From positions 1,862,501 to 1,926,500 of the forward strand of contig JAGFBZ010002567.1 of NCBI GenBank assembly GCA_018398805.1: 64,000 bases of DNA, read 5' to 3'. The notes below the pieces were generated by a model that saw only the letters and a program-made list of their open reading frames with translations, was not told where the DNA came from and ran no database searches. The position numbers were made by a program, and so were the translations under genes. Of this stretch, positions 1-12,809 are shown one piece after another. Origin of the DNA: Hirundichthys speculiger. Taxonomy: Eukaryota > Chordata > Actinopteri > Beloniformes > Exocoetidae. The first letter of the stretch is position 1, and each line of letters opens with the position of its first letter.

Positions 1-1224
1 GCATACAAATTGCACACACATACATGGCGTACAGTTCCATTTCATCTTTCCATCTGGCAGGCTTGTGGAATTGTGGAATTTGTGTTGTATTTATTGTATT
101 GTATTTGTTGTATTGCACAACATAATTTATAATTAACAGAATTTATTATTAATACTAGCAGTGGAAGTGGAAGACAGAACTGCTAAGTCATTCAGCTTCC
201 TATGATTCATATGTGAATAATATTGGTAGTATGGGCTTGTTAAAGGGACTTAGTTTAATTCATTTACTGAAACATTAAATACACATTTGACTGTTTTTTT
301 CTCCTTTTTGTAAGATAGTGGCTTGAACCTTTAGGTAAGCCGGGAGGTGGCAGAGGTCAGATGGTTTTACCTAGAAATCATGGGATGTACCATGTGTAAG
401 GCATGACATAGGGGTGTTCTACTGTAGTGACAAAAAATGTTTTTAAGATAATTTATGCAAATATTGAATTTGAACATTTTATTGTTAAAATGTTTTAAAG
501 AATTTCATAGGTGCAGAAATTATGTGAAATCATTGTGTGTTGATTATGGTAATTAGCTCTATAACTAATCAAACAACCAAAGCTACAGGACTAACAAAGC
601 ATCAGTCGCTCCTGGATGAATTCACGATTTAAGATCACAGGCAAGCCTCGTCTCATTTTTCATTTGGCAGTTTCACAAACTTACACCAGAAACAGCTGAA
701 GTTGTTTCCATTAATGGAAGTCTAGGGTAGCTTTACGTCGTCGGGGGGCATCAAATGTGTTGCATGTCTCCATTATCAGGAACATCCCCATCCTGATAAT
801 CTTTGGGAATTTATACGGGGCCAAAATGCATCTCTTACTTGGGTAAGGTACACCAGCAAGGTGCTGGCTTTGTGCTAACTGGATATGTTGTGGGACAGAG
901 ATGACATACAGCCATCCTTTATCTTTTAGCTATTTAATATTGGTTTTACCCTTTCTTTCCTTTTTTTCATCTTCTTTGTTGTCTTCTTCTTTTATTGGTG
1001 GTTGACAAACAATGAAAGTGGTGCACTACCACCACCAGGTGGTATAGAGTCAGTGGATCCAGCCAAGTCTGTCACTGTAACTGGTGACCGGTGACCTAGT
1101 TCTCTGACCATTTCACCTCAGTGCTGCTACCTGCATCTGTTTATGTAGCAATTTCATTCAGTCATTTGTGTGCTCTCCCCTCTCTGTCCTACATCCTCTC
1201 TCAGTCCTGTCTCCCCTCTCTTTT
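1..1224. other. Non-coding DNA, no gene seen
   Basis: AT-rich sequence with no open frame of credible length and no terminal repeats that I can pair. A short palindrome built on ACCACC/GGTGGT lies near 1026-1045. From about 1080 the sequence becomes C/T-rich and probably already belongs to the degenerate 3' untranslated part of the LINE end that follows. Confidence 0.5.
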
Positions 1225-1521
1225 TCTTTTTTTACCTGGCTGGCCTTCGGCAGGAAGGTCCCCTCATATGAGCCAGGTCCTGCTCAAGGTTTATTCCTCT
1301 TAAAGTGGAGTTTTTCCTTGCCACTGTTTGGCTTAAAGGTTTTTTTCTCCCACTGTGGGAGTTTTTTTACTTGCCATTATCCTTGATTTGGATTTAATAT
1401 TATAATTTTATTTAATGATATTTGCTCTGGGGTCATGATCTGGGTCTCTGTAAAGCGCCTCGAGACAATTGACATTGTAACGGACGCTATACAAATGAAA
1501 TTGAATTGAATTGAATTGAGT
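1225..1521 (+). mobile_element. L2-type LINE 3' end with (TTGAA)n tail
   Basis: This stretch has the layout of a common teleost LINE 3' untranslated region. A CTGCTCAAGGTTTATTCC-like block is followed by a GAGTTTTTCCTTGCCACTG block, then a CTGTAAAGCGCC block, and it ends in a short TTGAA tandem tail near 1500-1518. No reverse transcriptase remains, so it is a strongly 5'-truncated insertion. The same terminal block appears on the minus strand at 22507-22617, and a degenerate relative occurs at 42990-43340. Assignment to the L2 group is from memory of fish repeats; another CR1-clade LINE is possible. Confidence 0.6.
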
Positions 1522-1619
1522 GACCAATTCTCTAGTCGGCGCATAATATGATATTTATATGCCCGTGTTTAAGCACTTTCTATTTAATCACATTCTCCCA
1601 TCTCTACTTTCAACATTAG

Positions 1620-2033
1620 TCTGGAGTAGAGGTGGTCTTAAGAAAGAAGTTGCTCAAAGAAACATAGTGACAGTTGTTCACTGGTAACCACACCTCATGC
1701 CTAACGACTGTTGTCCACCAGTGGCCCCACTCACTCCTAACGACTGTCCTTTCACTGGTGTGGCTCTCCTGACCCAAACAAAGGGTCCAGCGAAACTCCA
1801 CTAACGAAGTATTGTCGTTTCAAAGTGGTGGGTGCACACCTCCACAGAGGTTAAAAACCTGAGTCATACTCCATTTTTTGTCTGACTATTGCAGACTAGT
1901 CAGATTGATGCATTGAGAACTGATGAAGCCGCTTGGATAAGAGGCAAAACGTCCTCTAGACAAATCTAAGTCCAGTTGCCTATGATTCAATTGTTGCGAG
2001 AATGAAATTTACCTGGATAAATGAGAATATCCA
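1620..2033 (+). mobile_element. Penelope-like terminal segment (degenerate)
   Basis: The right half of this stretch follows the order seen in common fish repeats that I associate with Penelope-like retroelements: a CTGATGAAGCC block, a ribozyme-like stem, an AAACGTC block, a TCCAGTTGCC block, and an end reading CCTGGATAAATGAGAAT. No reverse transcriptase or GIY-YIG frame is present. The left boundary is uncertain; the part before about 1840 may be a separate repeat. A second, more degenerate copy lies at 22007-22378. Confidence 0.45.
1920..1953 (+). ncRNA. Degenerate hammerhead-ribozyme-like core
   Basis: CTGATGA (1920-1926) is followed by a stem-loop with arms GCCGCTT (1928-1934) and AAGAGGC (1939-1945), one mismatch and a 4-nt loop, then AAAAC and GTC. 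This is the order of a minimal hammerhead: conserved core, stem II, GAAA, then the palindromic ACGT that can act as a dimeric stem III. The conserved G of GAAA is A here and stem I is poorly paired, so this copy is probably inactive. Such motifs are known in the terminal repeats of Penelope-like elements; linking this copy to them is my inference. Confidence 0.35.
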
Positions 2034-3006
2034 CAGTCTTAAAAAAGAAAGATGATTCATTCAAAAAACGAGGCAGACCCAACTTTGATGTCATCTAATC
2101 ACAGTTTGGTGGTTTGGAGTTTGCCGAATACTTGCGAATACCATGGAAATCCGTGAAAAATATAAACCACACCTCAAATTTGGATAGGCTGCCTTAAGAG
2201 TCAGCATGATTTAATCCTGTAGCCTGTTAATTTTTTAATTAAAAAAATTGATTAAAAAAAAGAAATGTGCATGAGTTATGACTTAATAAATGTTTCCCAG
2301 TCCATCCTAAAATCACAGCTGTGCCTACTGTGCAAGCTGAGGCACACCTCCAGTCACCAATGAGGACACAAGGCCTAGATGTGATTGAAATGCTGTAAAT
2401 GTTATACCACCCTTCCGTTCCACGGAATGTGGAAGCAAAGACAGCGGAGATATCCAAGGCAAAGGTAAAGAGAGAGCCTAATTTCAACAACCAAGAGTTG
2501 GACGTGAACCCAAGTCGCAGTTGGATAGCCTTTGACTTACTACAGCCTCAGAGGTGTGTAATTGAAACGGCACTTAAGTCAGTAGAATACATGGTGAGGT
2601 GAAATCGACAGGGAACGCCTACGTTTTGAGGTCTTTCCACCTACTGCATGAATCTCGAGTGAAGGCGTGTAGAGGGGACACTTGAGTCAACCACAGAATA
2701 CACGCAGCTCAAAATTCGTGCAACTGGCCACGCGTAACTCTTGTGCCGGTGGGAGAGTCATGCCCTATGTGAGTGTATATTGCACAGTTAAACAGTGCTG
2801 ATAGGTCCCACTTCGTAAAAGTTGGTAAAAATCTTAACTGTCTTCGTATTATGAAGATATTATTGAAGATTAAGTTTATACACATCAATTACTGGTTGTA
2901 ATGTATAAAATATAATATTCTAGACAAAATGTGGAGACCAAAAATTCCCATATTGATGCAGTCTTTATTGATGCAGTAGGGAAATTTAAGAAAAGAAAAT
3001 ATATAT
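2034..3006. other. Non-coding DNA, no gene seen
   Basis: Mixed AT-rich sequence. Open frames on either strand near 2239-2602 are short, overlap each other and carry no motif. Nothing else is recognised. Confidence 0.45.
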
Positions 3007-3064
3007 TTATTATTATCATTATCATCATCATCATCATTATCATTATTATTATTATTATTATCAT
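3007..3064. repeat. (ATT/ATC)n microsatellite
   Basis: An interrupted trinucleotide tract of about 58 bp in which ATT and ATC units alternate. It is a simple repeat with no coding meaning. Confidence 0.9.
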
Positions 3065-3440
3065 CTACATTGTCTTAGTGTAGATTCTAATTGTGAGAAG
3101 GCATTTGTTTCCATTTTATTTTTATTGTAGATTGATGTATTTAGGTTGTCCGATATAAAACAGGCTACTAGTAATAATGATAACCTTTTCTCTTTTTGTA
3201 TTTGCTGTTAGTTTCATAAATGTGCATAGTTTGTCTTTCAAAAGTGTGCTTCTAATTGTGTTGACTATTCTAAAGCTTAAAGGCACAATATGTCAGTGCA
3301 GATTAACTGAAAGGCTAATGAATTCTTTTGCGTGTTAATTGACTAAAGGTCACTGTCTGTACAATTCATATCAAACAAGGATGCTGTTAGAGTTACAAGT
3401 TCTTTTATAATAATAATAAAAAGAAGAACAATTATTATAA

Positions 3441-3487
3441 TGATGTTTTGTTGCATTTGAGTAATGTGCAAAGAACGTTTGGAGTTT
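3441..3487 (+). repeat. 47-bp direct duplication, copy 1
   Basis: A 47-bp unique-looking sequence that recurs in the same orientation at 4473-4519 with two differences (positions 3468 and 3486). The flanks differ: this copy sits between AT microsatellites, while the other lies in ordinary sequence. It begins TGATGTTTTGTTGC and ends near GTTTGGAGT. The origin of the duplication is unknown. Confidence 0.8.
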
Positions 3488-3490
3488 TAA

Positions 3491-3541
3491 CAACAACAAT
3501 AATAATAATAATAATAATAAATAATAATGATAATAATAATG
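3491..3541. repeat. (AAT)n microsatellite
   Basis: A tract of CAA then AAT units, interrupted by one AAAT and one GAT. It directly follows the first copy of the 47-bp duplication. Confidence 0.9.
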
Positions 3542-4472
3542 TTTTTCTGAAAGAACAATATTTTAAGAACAGTGATAAAACTATACTTGTTGTTAATGTC
3601 ATATATTAATTTCTGCATTTTCAAATTATATATTATTATTATATCCAGACAAAATCTTAATTTAGTTTATTCCTCAAAGATAATTTTGTCTGACAGATAA
3701 TCAGAGCGTGTATCACATCAATAAATGCAGAAGTGCATTTGCATCTTTATTTGCGCTTGACTCTGGGTAGGAAGGATCTTTTGGAACCTTTGGATGTCCT
3801 TTTCATGCACACATCCCAAAATTTCTCACAGCAGGGTGCAAAAAACAGAGCACAGGAATGGTTCTTAATAATATATGCACACACACCCATGCACACACAT
3901 TCTACAGTGCTGATGGCCTTCAGCCACTTCCTTCCGAGCTAATCAGAGGGAAAGAGAAAGTGCCAGAACATCAGATGCTGCACGGCAGGTGGGTGACCTA
4001 CTGGGAAGAAAGTTCTGTGTGTGGGTTGTGTGTGTATGTGTTGGGGGCTGGGTGTTGTCATTTGTGATATAATATAATTTACCACCCTCTTCTCTTGTAT
4101 ATGGACTTCTAAAATATTCATTATTATCAATAAGTAAATAAATACTTTGTTGCCCAAAATCATGTTACCATTAGCTACGAGGCTGCCTAGTCTCATATGT
4201 TTTTTAAACCCTGCATAATCTTTGAAGTTTTTAGATCATGGATCTGGTTACCTGTTCTTTCAATGCAATTGACCAAATTTTCTCGACCAGAAGACAAAGC
4301 AAAGGAGAGCTTTCTTTCTCTGGTGGGACAAAAATTAAAGGCCCCCACCACACAAGTATTTAACAAAGAGTAACACATCGCTGGTACAAAATATATAAAT
4401 TACTTAAACAGTATGCAGCAAAGTCAATGGTTTGAATAAATCAACTTCATCTTCCTCCTTTCACACTTTTCA
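3542..4472. other. Non-coding DNA, no gene seen
   Basis: AT-rich sequence with several short overlapping open frames on both strands between 3733 and 4380. None has a recognisable motif, and they overlap antisense to one another, as expected by chance. Confidence 0.45.
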
Positions 4473-4519
4473 TGATGTTTTGTTGCATTTGAGTAATGTA
4501 CAAAGAACGTTTGGAGTCT
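4473..4519 (+). repeat. 47-bp direct duplication, copy 2
   Basis: Second copy of the sequence at 3441-3487, 1,032 bp downstream and in the same orientation, with 45 of 47 positions equal by eye. The similarity stops abruptly on both sides, so the event duplicated only this block. Confidence 0.8.
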
Positions 4520-7383
4520 GAAACACAACTGAACCAAAGAGCTGTCTGGCTGGGTGGAGGAACAATATTCACAATATGAAGTGTGCTGTGACTTAAGGTC
4601 ATAAAGAAAATAAAAAAGAACCATGTGGGAAAAGTAAATGGTGAGGAAAATGCATTAACAATACTGAAGTATATTACTTTGAAATGTTCATAACAGAGCT
4701 GGAGGGACTTCTGGTTATCTTTTCAATCATTTCTGCGGTATGAGCAGGACTCTTTCACTTTTAAATTACCATTAAACTTTCAAAAAAACAAATTTGTTCC
4801 TGTGTATCAGGTCTTGTTAGGCAAAACAGCAGGCTTTTAATGAGCTCATAAAGAAATTAAAACGTACTAAAACTGTCAACCTTCAAGCCTTCAAAGATAA
4901 AATAATTATTTTTTATCTAACACCATGTTCCTGTTAAACTCAAAAAGAATCACTAAGGTATGATTCTCACTTTAAGTTATGCCCTCAACATAGTTTAAAA
5001 GCAAAAGTAAACATATCAGGCTTCACATTATACAGCATATCACATGGCTAAAACACCAAGCTGTCTCAACATGATGTCAGCTTAATTAAAATGGCTGCCA
5101 CGTCCCACAAAATGTCTTCCCTCCGCAGTAATGAAGACATTAAGAGACCAAAATGGGAGCAGAAACAATAATGGCCCTCTGATTACTAAGAACAGAGTCT
5201 GTAAAATGCTTAAAAAGTGAGAACAGAGCATGACTGCTTTTATTTGTGGTCATTTTGTTAATAACTCTTCTTGAAATCTGTGTGTGTGTGTGTGTGTGTG
5301 AGTAAGTTCAGAGCTGTTACCATAAAGGTCTTATCACAAATCTGACAAGGTGCTGACAATGAGATGGCACTATACTAAATGGTGAGAGACTGTTAAACAT
5401 TTGGCTCTTACCTTATTGGAGAAAAAAGCACAGGACATGATGTGAAAACGGGACGAGGTGAGGGAGAGACATAAGAAGAGAAGAGAAGGGGCAGAAGAAT
5501 AATTTTAGATTTTTCTCATACAATACAATAATAACTAATAATGTTTTTGTAAACAAAACATTGAAGCATTAAAATCAGCATTCAAACATTGTTTGGTAAA
5601 TCTACAAATTGATGGATCACACACTCACAGATACTAAAGTGAACGCAGTCAAAGCTAAAGATGAATGTCAATATTATATTCATATTCTATAACTCGTGAA
5701 ATATTTCAGAACCCCAACTTGAACTACCTTATCTATTTAAACCTTTCAATCATTCATCAAACACTTGTCTGACAGCCCACCTGTGGTTAGACTATGGTTA
5801 CCTTTCTGTTTACTGTTACATATGCCACATATGCCATTTTCAGGTTATGACATGTCAAAATGTGGCATGTTGTCACTGATATTTTCACGGATATCCATGA
5901 AGTCCAAGTATAGACTATGGACAGTGTATGGTCAGATCCTTGCAGTTCAATATTTCAGCACAATTGACCACAATCAAGCCATGAATTCATACCCTGAATC
6001 AAAGTTAATGTTCATGAAATGTTAATGGTACATCCAGGGATTCATAAATGAAAATTAATGTAAAACAAAGACTTTGCTTATCCCGTGTGAATGTGCTGCA
6101 CGAAACACAGATGTCTGGGCGTAATTTTTGAATTACTGCAGATCCGCAGGTAAAATTAGCCCTGGGCAAAAAGGGCATGAGAAAATATATTATTTCTGTA
6201 GGACCCTGTCACACCAAGAGTTTAAAAAAGAAGAGAATGACACACACATTGTGCAGAAAGAGCACAATGTCACAAAATGCAGTCAGAATCCAGGTACTGT
6301 TCACCGGCAGGTTGAACCCAAATCAATTGGAACAACTGATCTATGGTGGAGCTGCACGAGAGGCCCGTCGCAGCGCACCAACACGGAGCACTGTGAGATA
6401 CAATGAATGAATGAATCCGAATGAATCATTCCTATGCTGTCACTGGAAAAAACAGTTTCTCATTTTTGTTTCTGTGTTTGATTTTATGTATTTAATTTGA
6501 AGATTTAAAACGAGAAAGAAAAAAAAAAAATCTAGTGGACATAGTGGATTACACTTCCATTATGTTGAAGTCACTTTCTCTTTGCCTCTCTTTAGTAAAT
6601 ACACCTTTGGGGGGAAACACGATGCATTAATCAGTTCATTTTCTGTCTTCTTTTTCTGCCCTAACTTGCAAAGAATAGAGGGCTAAGGATAAAAATTACA
6701 AGAGACTTTGTTAATTTAACAGTTGTGCCATTTAAGAAAGCTTATCTTTTATATAGCTTAATTCAGAAAAAAACATTCTTTAAAATTAATATTGATGTGA
6801 AGTCACAGTAATATTCTTGTGAGTAGGGTAAAAAAAAGAATAAATAAAACAAGTATGTTCGTCTCGTGTCTCTATGCCAGCAGAGCAGTGTTTCATATTT
6901 AATAAAATATTGCATTCTTTCAACTACTCAATCAGATTAGCAGTTAAATGAACCTCAAGTCTCGTTGATTGAGGGTTTTGCTTTGAGTTTACATATCAAA
7001 GATGAAAGATATGGTTTGCTGAGTTTCATATGATTCACATTCACATCACTAGTACTGGCACAAAACTGCTTCAAAAGCAGATGTTAGGAAAAACATATTT
7101 TAACATTTGAGTTTTTATCCATTCCTTATGTGAAGAAGTGCTAAATGCAGGTTGTATTTGAGATATAAATGGAATGAAATGTGTCAACTATGTGTTAAGT
7201 AAGAGATTAAAATACTTTATTTTACTATGGTTTAATTCACGATGGTTTAATCCATCACTAATGGAAAAGCATTTGAAAAGACATTGATGCAATAGCTACA
7301 CCCATAAAATCCACCGCAGTGTGATAAATGACTGTTTACTTCACAGTGGTTTTGTTCTGGAATGCATTAATAAGAATAATAAT
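4520..7383. other. Non-coding DNA, no gene seen
   Basis: This holds a pure (TG)n tract at 5279-5300 and a short AATG repeat around 6402-6425. Open frames at 5765-6025 and 6128-6410 show no domain, and the latter ends in the AATG repeat. No transposon ends are recognised. Confidence 0.45.
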
Positions 7384-7413
7384 TCATCCATCCATCTTCC
7401 ATGCCCACTTATC
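7384..7413 (-). repeat. Short fragment of the CCATCCAT-tailed SINE
   Basis: About 30 bp resembling the tail end of the SINE at 24990-25346: repeated CATC units followed by a degenerate TTCCATGCCCACTTATC block. Too short for certainty. Confidence 0.3.
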
Positions 7414-7900
7414 TCTAAAAAATATATATTTTCCTTAGTTTTGCAATTATTTTTGCAATATACTGACATATAGTGATCCAGTCTATGGTTTTCTTGTTTG
7501 TAAACTTACACCCATTTTTTCACTCATAATTGTCAATTTCCAAAACAGGGATCCATGAAATTGAATAAGAGAATGAGCGACTAAACCCAAATGATTGTAA
7601 AAATAGTCAGGCAATCGATGGCCAGGAACGTTCACTAAAGACTGACTGATGAGGCGGATTTATCCGATATCATGTGTATAAGACACCAATTACATGAGTT
7701 ATGGAAGAATGCATTAAATTAAAGGTCTACATACCAAGGTAGGATGAATGGAAACCACAACTCTTGGTAAAATTGCCCCTGCATGTTCCCATAAAAACAA
7801 TAATCTTTCCTCTTTTTTGTCTTCAATTTTACAATTATTTTACTATTCAATTTGATGTATTTTACGCCCCCACACTTTAAATAATCTGATACCAGATCAT

Positions 7901-8118
7901 CCATCCATCCATTTTCTATACCCGTTTCATCCATGAAGGGTCACGGGGATCTGCTGGAGCCTATCCCAGCCGTCTACGGGAGAAAGGCAGGGGTACACCC
8001 TGGACAGGTCACCAGTCCATCGCAGGGCCACACATATAGACAAACAACCATTCACACTCACATTCACTCCTACGGGCAATTTAGAATGATCAATTAACCT
8101 AACATGCATGTCTTTGGA
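7901..8118 (-). mobile_element. 5'-truncated tRNA-derived SINE
   Basis: The tail (CCATCC units) lies at the low-coordinate end and the body follows the copy at 24990-25346 closely, stopping at the TTTGGACTG block, so the tRNA-like head is missing. It is flanked by a target-site duplication of about 15 bp with one mismatch (7886-7900 and 8119-8133, CTGATACCAGA core). The duplication shows that this was a retroposition event that ended early, not a later deletion. Open frames at 7719-8133 lie in or next to the SINE and are not genes. Confidence 0.8.
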
Positions 8119-8133
8119 CTGATACCAGACCAT

Positions 8134-9451
8134 TTAATGAAAATGCAGAATTAAAGGAATGTAAATCTGATATTTAACCATAATAATAAACTGAAGTTTA
8201 ACAAAGGAAATCCTTGACTTAATTTAAAGAATCATTTTATATCAACTCTAACAAAGGTGACAATTTTCTGATCCATCATATAGTTCCTCTCCCTAAAATG
8301 TGTCTTGTAAGAACAGTGTATTTAGTCTATGCAAAAATGATTACTTACTGCATTTTAAATTCCAGCATATTAGGAACCAATAGGTTTGCTGATACTGGCT
8401 CACAGACTTCAACCTTCTGCCTCAGCTATTGTTCTGTTATTTAAGGTTGTGTTGTGTAAAAGTGTAAATAATGTGAATCATTTTGATATGGGCAAACCTT
8501 TTGTATGTAAATGTCTTAGTACTGCACAATAATACAAAAAGCTTTGTGTTGAAAGAAAAGGTTTTGTGTTTTGTAGTTGTAGCGTAAATATGTTATTTCC
8601 CTTTGGGTATTGATACATTATTAATGGACTGAATTAAAGTGGATGTGTGGAAAAATGTGCAACACTTGCTGAGGTCCACGCCTCTGAATGTTTGTCATGA
8701 GCTGTATATTGCTTTTCAGTGATAGCTGAATTTCTGGTTATGTGATACAGAAAACTATACTCTATCTACAGCAGACAGGCTAATATTACTTTTCTGTGTC
8801 CCTTAAACTTACTGGCATCATAGTTAATTAAAGAATATTTTGATTTACCTGTATGCTACTTTTTAATTTTTATCTAAAGTTATCTAATGAAAAACAGTTA
8901 AACAAAAAACAATTGTAAACCACAGATTTTTGATTCATAGAACATCATATATTGCAAAGAAATCCAATTCTCTCAAGCACATACAATTGATAGGAAATCC
9001 ATGAATGATTAGGAGGGGGCAGGCAAAACAGGAAATAGAAAAGCAATTAAAATTTGAAATCTGAAGTTCTGATCTCTTCCCTCCTGGAGATTAAATTGAT
9101 ATTGTATGTTTGTGTCTATGTGTTTGTGTGTATTGCAAAAAGACAACATAATGACTCAACTGTCAATCACAACTTGCAAAATGAAGTACTTCAGTAACGA
9201 CATACAGGAATGATTAAAAAAAAAAAATGAAACAAGATAAAGAAGAAGACTGAAACTCCCTCCAGTCTATCAACAACAAATGATGACGATGAGTGAAAGA
9301 AAAAAAGAATAAAAGGGATATTAGCCCTGAGCAGAGTGATAAGAGAGGGATGTAAGCGGCTTCCTCTTATCTGTCCAGACAGAAACAAACCCAGGCCACT
9401 CAAAGTCTTGGCCAAAAGCTGAAAAAGCCACAAAACACCCAAATATATAAT
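8134..9451. other. Non-coding DNA, no gene seen
   Basis: AT-rich sequence without recognisable repeats or exons. A hydrophobic minus-strand frame at 9191-9466 runs into the Tc1 inverted repeat and is judged spurious. Confidence 0.45.
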
Positions 9452-9453
9452 TA

Positions 9454-9666
9454 CACACGTGGACAAAATTGTTGGTACCCCTCAGTTAAAGAAGGAAAAA
9501 CCCACAATTCTCACTGAAATCACTTGAAACTTACAAAAGTAACAATAAATAAAAATTTATTGAAAATCAAATAATCAAAATCAGCCATCACTTTTGAATT
9601 GTTGATTAACATAATTATTTAAAAAAACAAACTAATGAAACAGGCCTGGACAAAAATGATGGTACC
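9454..9666 (+). repeat. Left inverted terminal repeat of Tc1 copy A
   Basis: 213 bp, starting CACACGTGGAC and ending at the inner GGTACC. It is the inverted counterpart of 10865-11077 and contains two transposase-binding-type direct repeats at its outer and inner ends. Confidence 0.9.
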
Positions 9667-9834
9667 TCTATAAAAGATTGAAAACTATTTGACCAGAGTG
9701 ACATGATTAACTCAGGTGTGTCCTTTAATTGACATCACAGGTGTTTCCAAACTCATAATCAGTCAGTCTGCCTATTTAAAGGCAGACAAGTAGTCACTTT
9801 GCTGTTTGGTGAAAAGGTGTGTACCACACTGAAC

Positions 9835-10858
<1,024 letters not shown>

Positions 10859-10864
10859 GTTATG

Positions 10865-11077
10865 GGTACCATCATTTTTGTCCAGCCCTATTTCATTAGT
10901 TTGTTTTTTTAAATAATTATGTTAATCAACAATTCATAAGTAATGGCTGATTTTGATTATTTAATTTTCAATAAATTTTTATTTATTGTTACTTTTGTAA
11001 GTTTCAAGTGATTTCAGTGAGAATTGTGGGTTTTTCCTTCTTTCACTGAGGGGTACCAACAATTTTGTCCACGTGTG
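10865..11077 (-). repeat. Right inverted terminal repeat of Tc1 copy A
   Basis: 213 bp, inverted relative to 9454-9666, with the inner repeat at 10865-10883 and the outer at 11052-11070. The TA target duplication follows at 11078-11079. Confidence 0.9.
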
Positions 11078-11079
11078 TA

Positions 11080-11762
11080 TATCCACTTTTATATTTAGAA
11101 ATTAACACACACATTTGGATTTTTGATCATAAAATCCACTAAATATCAGTGGTGGAATAAAAGGGCATTCTTTGAGCTGAGTAAGCAAATGCATTTTTTT
11201 CCCTTCCTCTCTCTTTTGTCGATATCTGACTGGGAGCCCCTGAAGAAGAATCATGAGAAAAACAAAACATATTTAAGTCTATTTTGAGGAGTTTGAAATA
11301 CTTTTTTTTTTAATCCAATGCTAGTGTCAGACAAATAATATATCTTGCCACTGTGTGGCTGTCCTGCAAAATTGGGCGTGGCTTCAAAGCAGTGGCGCCT
11401 CAGTCCTGCAATCTCTACTCTCATCTAATCTCTAGTCCTCAATCTCTTGAGTGTCCATCACACATAATGTATGTTTTTAAACCAGGGAGAAAGAGAAAAA
11501 GAGAAGCAGATCATTTGTAACACTAGATCAGAGGGATTCAGTATTGATCATTTTATTCTGGCAGTTTCTCAGGTGTGCAGTTAAGTTGAACAGGATCAAT
11601 GCACTGTGGAGATGAAATGACCATGGATGCAACCATTTATCCAACACAATATTTCTCCCTCCGGTATTGAATCACATTCTTACTGTCTTTAAAGGTACCC
11701 AGAATACATGTACAGGGCATAAAACGTTATAACTCTCTCTAACTTCAGTGAAAGGGTTTTTA
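11080..11762. other. Non-coding DNA, no gene seen
   Basis: Ordinary AT-rich sequence between two Tc1-type elements. Nothing is recognised. Confidence 0.45.
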
Positions 11763-12100
11763 CACACTATATTGCCAAAAGTATTTGCTCACCTGCCTTG
11801 ACTCACATATGAGCTTTAGTTCATCCCATTTCTAATCAATATGACGTGGGTCCAACCTTTGCAGCATGAACAGCTTCAACTCTTCTGGGAAGGCTGTCCA
11901 CAAGGTTTAGGAGTGTGTTCATGGGGATTTTTGAACATTGTTCCAGAAGAACATTTCTGAGGTCAAACACTGATGTTGGCTGAGAAGGCTCTCGGTCTCT
12001 GCTCTAATTCATCCCAAAGGTGTCTATCAGGTTGAGGTCAGGACTCTGAGCAGACCAGTCAAGTTAACCCTTTAGGCGCCGGAGTTTTTTCAAGAAAATA

Positions 12101-12720
12101 TTCAATTTTGGTATCAAGATTTTAAAAGGCTATAACTTGAAAGCAGTTTGAGATAGAGGTATACTGTCAATGATAAAATTGTTCAGTATGACTCAAAGTT
12201 TGTGATATGAGTCAAATTATTCAAATAATTTGCATATTCTGACGTCACAAGGTGGCGGCCATATTGGGAAATGTTCAATTTTGATATCAAGGTTTCAAAA
12301 GGCTATAACTTTAAAGTGGTTTGAGATAAAGGCATACTGTAAATAAGAAATATCTTCAGTATGAACCAAAATTTGGAATGGAAGTAGATTTGTCATCTAA
12401 TTTGATTATTGTGACATCACCAGGTGGCAGGCTTAGAAAACATCTATTTTTGTTTTCAAGATTTCAAAAGGCTGCAATTTGAAAGTGGTTTGACAAAGGA
12501 AACCAGGTGGCAGCCAACAGGTGGCGGCCATATTGGAAAATGTCAATTTTCTTATAAAGATTTCAAAAGGCTATAGTTTGAGCGGTTTGAGATAAGGGAA
12601 TACTTTCAACAGTCAATGTGAAATATATTCAGTATGAAACAAAATTTTTGATAGAAATAAATTCACTGATCCAATTTGTATAATCTTTAAGCACTGTTTG
12701 GCGGCCATATGGAATTGTAT
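12101..12720. repeat. Diverged tandem repeats in the piggyBac element
   Basis: Four related units begin near 12101, 12274, 12443 and 12543. Each has an AATTTT-TATCAAGATTT block, AAAAGGCTATAAC, GGTTTGAGATA and a TACTGT or TACTTTC block, and most end in GGTGGCGGCCATATTGG. The first two steps are about 170 bp; the third unit is shortened to about 100 bp. They lie near the end that would be 3' of the transposase. Confidence 0.75.
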
Positions 12721-12809
12721 TAGTTTCAAAGACCTTCAATGATCAAGATGGCACTGCTTGTAGTTTTTCAGTGTGTGGTATCTTTCATTGCAAGGCACAG
12801 CACAAAGAC

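Noticed and set aside
5815..5880. Palindrome of ATGCCACAT words
   Set aside because: The arms match only in short pieces and the pairing is not continuous.
9191..9466. 91-codon hydrophobic minus-strand frame
   Set aside because: It starts inside the Tc1 inverted repeat and its low-complexity Phe/Ser-rich part comes from A-rich plus-strand sequence. No conserved motif.
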